This document shows positions 58,964 through 64,000 of a DNA stretch of 64,000 nt, piece after piece. Origin of the DNA: Lytechinus variegatus (Eukaryota; Echinodermata; Echinoidea; Temnopleuroida; Toxopneustidae). The notes below the pieces were generated by a model. The model saw only the letters and a program-made list of their open reading frames with translations, had not been told where the DNA came from and did not search any database. Position 1 is the stretch's first letter. Each line of letters starts with the position of its first letter. Location: NCBI RefSeq assembly GCF_018143015.1, contig NC_054740.1, positions 17,591,190 to 17,655,189 on the forward strand, in the 5' to 3' direction. The translations under genes and the position numbers were made by a program.

Positions 58964-60548
58964 CTGTTGAAAGAAAAGACAACATGATGAGAGACGTTAA
59001 TGAGTAAATCATTAATAATTGATTCAATCAATCATTTATTTTATTGCATTTTTTGTCAAAATAGCTTAGACATAAAGAATGTGACGTCATACTGGCTGTA
59101 CATTTTATCTGAAAATACACAATCGATGACCACACCATTATTCATTAATAACAAAAATAAAAACAATATAATGCATGGTTTAACACTGATATAAAACATA
59201 ATAATGCTCTGATTAGCAATTAATGGTCTATAACTTTATAAATCAACAGATTTATTTTGTTGGAGTATAACCATGATAACAAAAGATGGAGAAAAAAAAA
59301 CTCATTTGACTATGATAATGAAGGCGTTTATATTGAAATTATGTGCTATTCAAAACAATACAAAAAGAAACACACACACACGAAAAAACAACTTATGGAT
59401 GGTGACGATTATGCATGGGAACGTGGTTGGTGATCCGGGGTATCACCATGGTAAACTTAAATTTTCTACGACACATATCATATGGAATAGGGCCGGTCGT
59501 AGTGTCACCGGGTCATGACGTGAAATCTCAAGACATTGCGCTGCCATAAAAAGTTACGGCTACCAGAGTTATCAATAGACAATTGATAACTCTGACGGCT
59601 ACGGTATACTGCCCTCTCGCGCCGGGTACACACATACTGACGAAAAATCGCGCCCGGGAGGGACGAGGATGATTACTAAAATTTATTGAAAACATGATTA
59701 TTTTCATTTCATTATCAATCTAAACACACTTTAAAGATATGAAAATCGGTAAGTATCGATAATTATCAAAATTAAACTCGAAAGATTGACACTTTACCTG
59801 GGCGGAGAACAGATAGAAGTAAAAATGCGATCCATCATAGTCATAGATACTCCAATAGTCATCTTCCTGCCACTCTTTGCAACTTAAGGAAATATAAACA
59901 AACAAAGATAGAAATTATTGCTCGAGAAAATTGATCATTCTCTAATTTCATTAGATGGTAAACCAATCCAATCTTCATCTAATTGATTTAGAAATCAATC
60001 TTTTTCCCATCCTAATTTTGCCGGTTTCCGACCACACTTTCATAGATTTCTTTCCAATCTAAGGAATTCAGAGACATCCATTCACTGTCTGTATTGTGTT
60101 ACATTATAAATGTTTACACACTGTTTTTTTTTTACCTTCAATGCACGTCATCAATAATATTTTGGATTTTAAGAACTTGGATACGTTTCTGTTTTCAACA
60201 GTTATCATTGACCCCCACCCCCCTTTCAGGTTCGATGAGGAAACTTAATCTTCGAAATTCGGCATTAAGTCTTAATAATTCAGAATATATTTGTGCTGTG
60301 ACCCAAATAATGGGTGATGTGATGTGGTCATCTATTATGGTATCTCACCATGGCCCTGGGAAGCGGGGTGCTGAAGCATGCACCCAAATAAGATTTTCCT
60401 GGGGGTACTGCATGTCTCCATAGGCAGCACCCTCTGGAATTCTGGTAGGTGTGAAAAAAATAATTGCTCGTCCCAGGGGCGTCGATCCATTTTTCAGATT
60501 GGGGGGGGGGGCAAAATCATTACTGTTCCAAAGGTGCTCGATCGTACA

Positions 60549-60595
<47 letters not shown>

Positions 60596-60599
60596 CACA

Positions 60600-60632
<33 letters not shown>

Positions 60633-63600
60633 GACTCGATCATGAGACCCAGACACGTATCTCACAAACAAATTAATGCGAGCGCGAAGCGCGAGCTGAT
60701 TTTTTTTTTAGTATATTGACAGGAAAAGTGTGCCTGTTTAGGACTGTTTGTAGTAACTCATGAGGATGCATATCTCACTACACAGATAATACGAGTGCCG
60801 AGAGTGAGCTAAAATTTCCTAATATTCTGACCTGAAAACTTGATATTCTAAGCATTTTTGGTACCAATGATAAGATTTGTATCTAAAAGAACAATAGATG
60901 CGAGCGCGAAGCGCGAGCTGAAAATTTTGATATTTCGATCTGAAAAAAATGACAGTTTAGTGGACGTTTTTGATGAAGAACAAGATATATATCCAAGAAA
61001 AGATGATTGCAAATCGAAGCAGGAGTTTTTGAGGCTTAGAACTGAAAGTGGGACATTTACATTTACCTATTTAATCATGAAAAGTATGGGTTTTTGCTAC
61101 ATAAATGATGCGAGCGCGAAGCGCGAGCTGAAAATTTGTACATTCCAATCTGAAAAGCGGACATTTTGAGCACGATTTTAAATAAAGAACGAGTTGTGTA
61201 TCACCATCTCGCTTGCTGAACATTACAATCTTGTTTTTTTTAATGCATATCCGGAATTATTGGGGGGCAAAATGATATGTTTGCCCCCCCCTGCCCCCCC
61301 CCCCAGGATCGACGCCTCTGGCTCGTCCAATTTCTCGGGACCCAAATGACATTCATCTTGTATTAAAACCCTTTTTTCCTAGCTTGTCCGATTCCTCTGG
61401 TAGTGAAACCTTTCATTCACATCAGGGCACTATACATGCTATAGCGTACCTACGGGGGGGCAGGAAGTCTGCCCCCTGAAGAGTCACAACCCACGCAAAG
61501 GAAGTATCCCTGCCCCCTCCCCCTGACGAGCTTGAAAGACCTTCTTTGCCCCCCCCCCCCTCCCCTGACGAGCTTGAAGACCTTTATTGCCCTTTATTAT
61601 TCTGGTACGAAATCCTTTATTGGTGATTGAAGACCTTTAAGTCCTTTTTTTTGCAGACGGTTTTGCCCCCCCCCCCCGTGGAAAATCCGAGGTACGCCAC
61701 TGCATCAGGGCCCTGTATCGTATTGTTGTTCAAGTGTGACGTCGATGTTAGAGGAAACTTGACTTTGTGTGTTACGTTTTCTCTGACAAAGTATGACTGA
61801 AGGTTTTACGTAATTATTATACACGAAACAAATTAAATAAGTATAATACAAGGTTAGGTGATGTAGTTGCACGCCCTTGTGACAATTGTTTAACATGTTT
61901 AAGCTGAAGAGACTGTGACCCCACCTCTAACCCCCCTAACCGGGGGGGGGGGCTAGTCAAAATATTGCTGCATACACGCGTGATCAAGAAAAAACCGCGT
62001 TTAAAGGAGTGGGTTTTTTTTCAATTTTGGACACCAATTTTCACGAAAAAAAAGTGGTTTGAAAGACTGGCAATGGCAAATCGCGGGGAATGTCAAACGT
62101 ATTTAGGGTATGTTGTTTTTCCAAAGCTTATTTTAGGGGTCATGATCTAGCGACAAAAAAAATGTGTAAAAAATTGTTTAGGGGGTTATTTTGCATACAG
62201 AGAAAAGCTCGCTTAGGGCCGGGATGTTTTGAAATTTGGTCACGCATGTGTACAGCAATACATCTGACCCCCCCCCCGGAAAGGCTAACCCAGTGGAGGG
62301 GGCATTAATATCTTGCAGTAAATGATTTTTTTTATTTTTGTAAATATTAAACCATTAATGTACCTGAATCTGAAATTGCCACTATAAACTGATACTCACG
62401 TATTGTAGTCGTGCCAAACATCAACCAACAATTCTAGTCCGTTGCAAAGTTTGATGAATCCCACCGATATAATGCCTGCCGCTGTGCCGACAATAATCAT
62501 CAAAATAGCAGAGATTATCGTCTGCAGAATTGGAACAAAGGAACTAAACAAGAAGAATAATAAAACAAAGATACAGAGGAAGAATAAAGGTTATAAGAAA
62601 GAAAGAAAGAAAGAAAGAAAATACAGACACACGAGAGAAGGAATGAGTAATGGAATGAAACAAAATATAAATAAAGAATGAATATGCAGGAATTATATAC
62701 AATTAGGGAAGAATTATGATTTCTTTCTAGAAATATCACAATATAATTATTTAGGGCGATTCCATGATGTGCCTTACAGGACATTTTGACAGCATTTTTC
62801 ATCTTTTTGACATGAAAAAATTGATATTTTTTGTATTAATGGTGATCCTAATGTAGTACCAGAAGAGGAACAAGCACTAAGACTTTACAGTTGGCTTTTT
62901 TACACAATTCTTTACAATTATTGAAATGAAAAAAAATACCATACCGTGCATAATATGGCAAAGAAAAAACAACAGAAGCACGGAATCACCCTTTACTTAA
63001 AATTCAAATTTTACATAACGATAACATGCTTCGTATTATACTTAGCTTATATGAGATGATTAATCTATACCTGTTTTTTTTTTAATAAAATATTGGTTTC
63101 GAAGTGTTCAAGTCGGTAGAAATAAGACACATATTTTTTCAAGATTTTTTTATGAAGAAGTATGATATAAATCGATGACGAAAGAAAAGTACATAAGAAC
63201 AAGATTTCAAATCTAATTCCACATATAAACCAAATTCGAAAAAGGGAAACGTCTGCATGAAAATGAAAGAAAAAAGAATATGCAGCAAAAACAAAATAAG
63301 ATTTCATGACCTGATATCGCACTCCTGATTAATTAAAGAGAATAAAGTGACTCTACTCACAGTAGTCTTTTCTTCATTGCCAGTTCGATGCCTACGTAGA
63401 TCATCATTATTAGAGAAATCCCGGCAGATACAGCCTTTTTTTATAAAGAAATTAGAAGAAATTTGTTGGTAATATTATAAGAAACATAAATATCTCTAAA
63501 CTTTTAGTGGCAACTGAAGAAGTATTGTTATAAAAGTATACAACCACTCCTAACTTTCTATAACTATTTAAAAGAATCAAAGTACAGTATGTTTAGTTTG

Positions 63601-64000
63601 CCAAATTTTTAGCGTTTCTCACCCACTTGTGAGCGAAATCAATGCATGAAAGAAAGAAATTATGTAATATTTATTGATAGAAATGATAGAAAGCACTTCA
63701 TAGCGCCATCTATGTTGATTATGGGAGTTACGATTGTCGGATACTTCGACTTTGCCTTGGCTAATAAAAAAGACGATCTCCACTATAAAGTTGCATCCGA
63801 GTTCTTATTGATTTTCACAAGATAACCTCGAAGATAAAGAAATGTTCAGTATATTTCAATCCAAACAAAATCTGAATTAATTATTCTTACTATATTAAGA
63901 TACTTACATTAGCACCGATGGTGTAATTGCAGTTGATGACGTCATTTGTTTCAATGTTGAAGTATCCGACATCTTTAATGGTTGGGTACAAAGGACAATC
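58850..64000 (-). CDS. TMEM179-like four-pass membrane protein, C-terminal 169 residues (partial)
   Basis: Five phased exons (64000-63908, 63434-63361, 62543-62400, 59882-59798, 58963-58850) encode an extracellular segment DCPLYPTIKDVGYFNIETND with CNYT, TM2 (AGISLIMMIYVGIEL), TM3 (IISAILMIIVGTAAGIISVG), a loop with CNGLELLVDVW and CKEWQEDDYW, TM4 (IATCISAAIWVAMLIISFIV) and a short acidic tail DDEVLIL. Order, spacing and the 'ISVGF-x-x-LC' to 'CKEW/CEEL' loop match TMEM179, a vertebrate neural membrane protein of unknown function. The first TM lies beyond the right edge. The GTATC splice-site flanks are canonical apart from a purine-rich acceptor in the second visible exon. A TTTATT at about 58453 is the likely poly(A) signal. 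Confidence 0.72.
59565..59593. repeat. Small perfect hairpin in a TMEM179-like intron
   Basis: AGAGTTATCAAT and its complement ATTGATAACTCT flank a 5-nt loop, and CGGCTAC occurs on both sides (59557 and 59597). Confidence 0.6.
59798..59882 (-). CDS. TMEM179-like exon (extracellular loop)
   Basis: 85 bp, phase 2 in, phase 0 out (GCCCAG/gtaaag). It encodes CKEWQEDDYWSIYDYDGSHF, an acidic aromatic-rich loop, then FYLFSAQ entering TM4. Confidence 0.78.
60355..60455 (+). repeat. GTGCT/AGCACC dispersed repeat copy
   Basis: GGCCCTGGGAAGCGGGGTGCT, then CCTGGGGGTACTGCATG and CATAGGCAGCACCCT, the clearest copy of the family also at 15.6, 32.8 and 46.0 kb. It directly precedes the hAT-like element. 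Confidence 0.6.
60474..61320 (+). mobile_element. Complete hAT-like MITE with 8-bp target duplication GCTCGTCC
   Basis: Terminal repeats CAGGGGCGTCGATCC (60474) and GGATCGACGCCTCTG (61306-61320) are flanked by exact GCTCGTCC at 60466-60473 and 61321-61328. Eight-base duplications and CAG-ends are hAT hallmarks. Inside: (AC)n(AT)n at 60552-60632, three intact GCGAGCGCGAAGCGCGAGC motifs (about 60676, 60899, 61110) and a diverged one near 60790, and a TGGGGGGCAAAA-TTTGCCCCCCC hairpin. There is no transposase. Confidence 0.88.
61428..61702. mobile_element. 275-bp hAT-like MITE with duplication CATCAGGG
   Basis: CATCAGGG at 61420-61427 is repeated at 61703-61710. The right end GGTACGCCACTG inverts to CAGTGGCGTACC; the left end shows TAGCGTACC a little inside, apparently after a small insertion. 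The interior is several CCTGACGAGCTTGAAGACC units with poly-C tracts. Confidence 0.6.
62400..62543 (-). CDS. TMEM179-like exon (TM3)
   Basis: 144 bp, phase 2 in after cttgtttag, phase 2 out. It encodes FVPILQTIISAILMIIVGTA and then IISVGFIKLCNGLELLVDVW. A closer AG (ttctgcag at 62522) would put a stop in frame, which decides for the upstream acceptor. Confidence 0.78.
62598..62622 (+). repeat. (GAAA)6 microsatellite
   Basis: Six perfect units in the intron just upstream, on the gene's sense strand, of the TM3 exon acceptor, where they read as TTTC. Confidence 0.85.
63361..63434 (-). CDS. TMEM179-like exon (TM2)
   Basis: 74 bp, phase 0 in, phase 2 out (CTACT/gtgagt). It encodes AVSAGISLIMMIYVGIELAM followed by basic KKRLL, a positive-inside end. 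The acceptor (ttataaaaaaag) is poor in pyrimidines. Confidence 0.72.
63908..64000 (-). CDS. TMEM179-like exon at the window edge (extracellular)
   Basis: At least 93 bp, phase 0 at the donor (GCTAAT/gtaagt); it may continue beyond the edge. It encodes DCPLYPTIKDVGYFNIETND then NCNYTIGAN with an N-Y-T glycosylation sequon and two Cys. Confidence 0.75.

Noticed and set aside
59273..59518. 81-codon plus frame in a TMEM179-like intron
   Set aside because: No recognisable domain, lies antisense in an intron, and frames of this length are expected by chance in AT-rich DNA.

Overview
This is nuclear DNA from an animal: AT-rich, intron-split genes, and most of the length made of introns, microsatellites and dispersed repeats. 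The gene families and the repeat style (tRNA-derived SINEs with TTA tails, hAT-like MITEs, long G/C homopolymers, an L1-type ORF1, an APE-type LINE) fit a marine invertebrate deuterostome. An echinoderm, probably a sea urchin, is my best guess; it is an inference from style and not proven by any single gene.

Four protein-coding genes can be supported by splice-consistent exons. (1) 40-1131 (+) holds the last two coding exons of an SLC6 sodium/chloride-dependent transporter, cut by the left edge. (2) 16781-10887 (-) is a complete five-exon gene for a 226-residue SAM-dependent methyltransferase of METTL27 (WBSCR27) type. (3) 33613-44641 (+) is a PDGF/VEGF-family growth factor of about 304-324 residues, with signal peptide, propeptide, cystine-knot domain and a VEGF-C/D-like cysteine-rich tail. 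(4) 64000-58850 (-) is the last 169 residues of a four-pass TMEM179-like membrane protein, cut by the right edge.

The rest is a repeat landscape. 1.1-10.8 kb: 3' UTR, then intergenic DNA with MITEs and a SINE. 12.2-13.3 kb: a transposon with nuclear-receptor-like motifs in a METTL27 intron, itself hit by a SINE. 16.85-18.03 kb: a CTA trinucleotide array of about 1.2 kb directly upstream of the METTL27-like start codon. 18.3-22.35 kb: a 4-kb inverted repeat whose arms carry tandem units of about 160 bp, each with an RFX X-box-like palindrome, followed by tandem reverse-transcriptase fragments. 24-33 kb: further MITEs, SINEs, a tRNA-like sequence and microsatellites. 47.3-56.2 kb (-): a decayed LINE (endonuclease plus RT), a 3-kb array of degenerate units of about 70 bp, and an L1-type ORF1. 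57-61.7 kb: three to four DNA transposons, two with clear 8-bp target duplications.

The four genes show no obvious shared pathway. The strongest leads are the growth-factor gene with an exon that breaks its frame, the X-box-bearing giant inverted repeat, the triplet array at the methyltransferase start, and a recurring motif that contains the stable mini-hairpin GCGAAGC.
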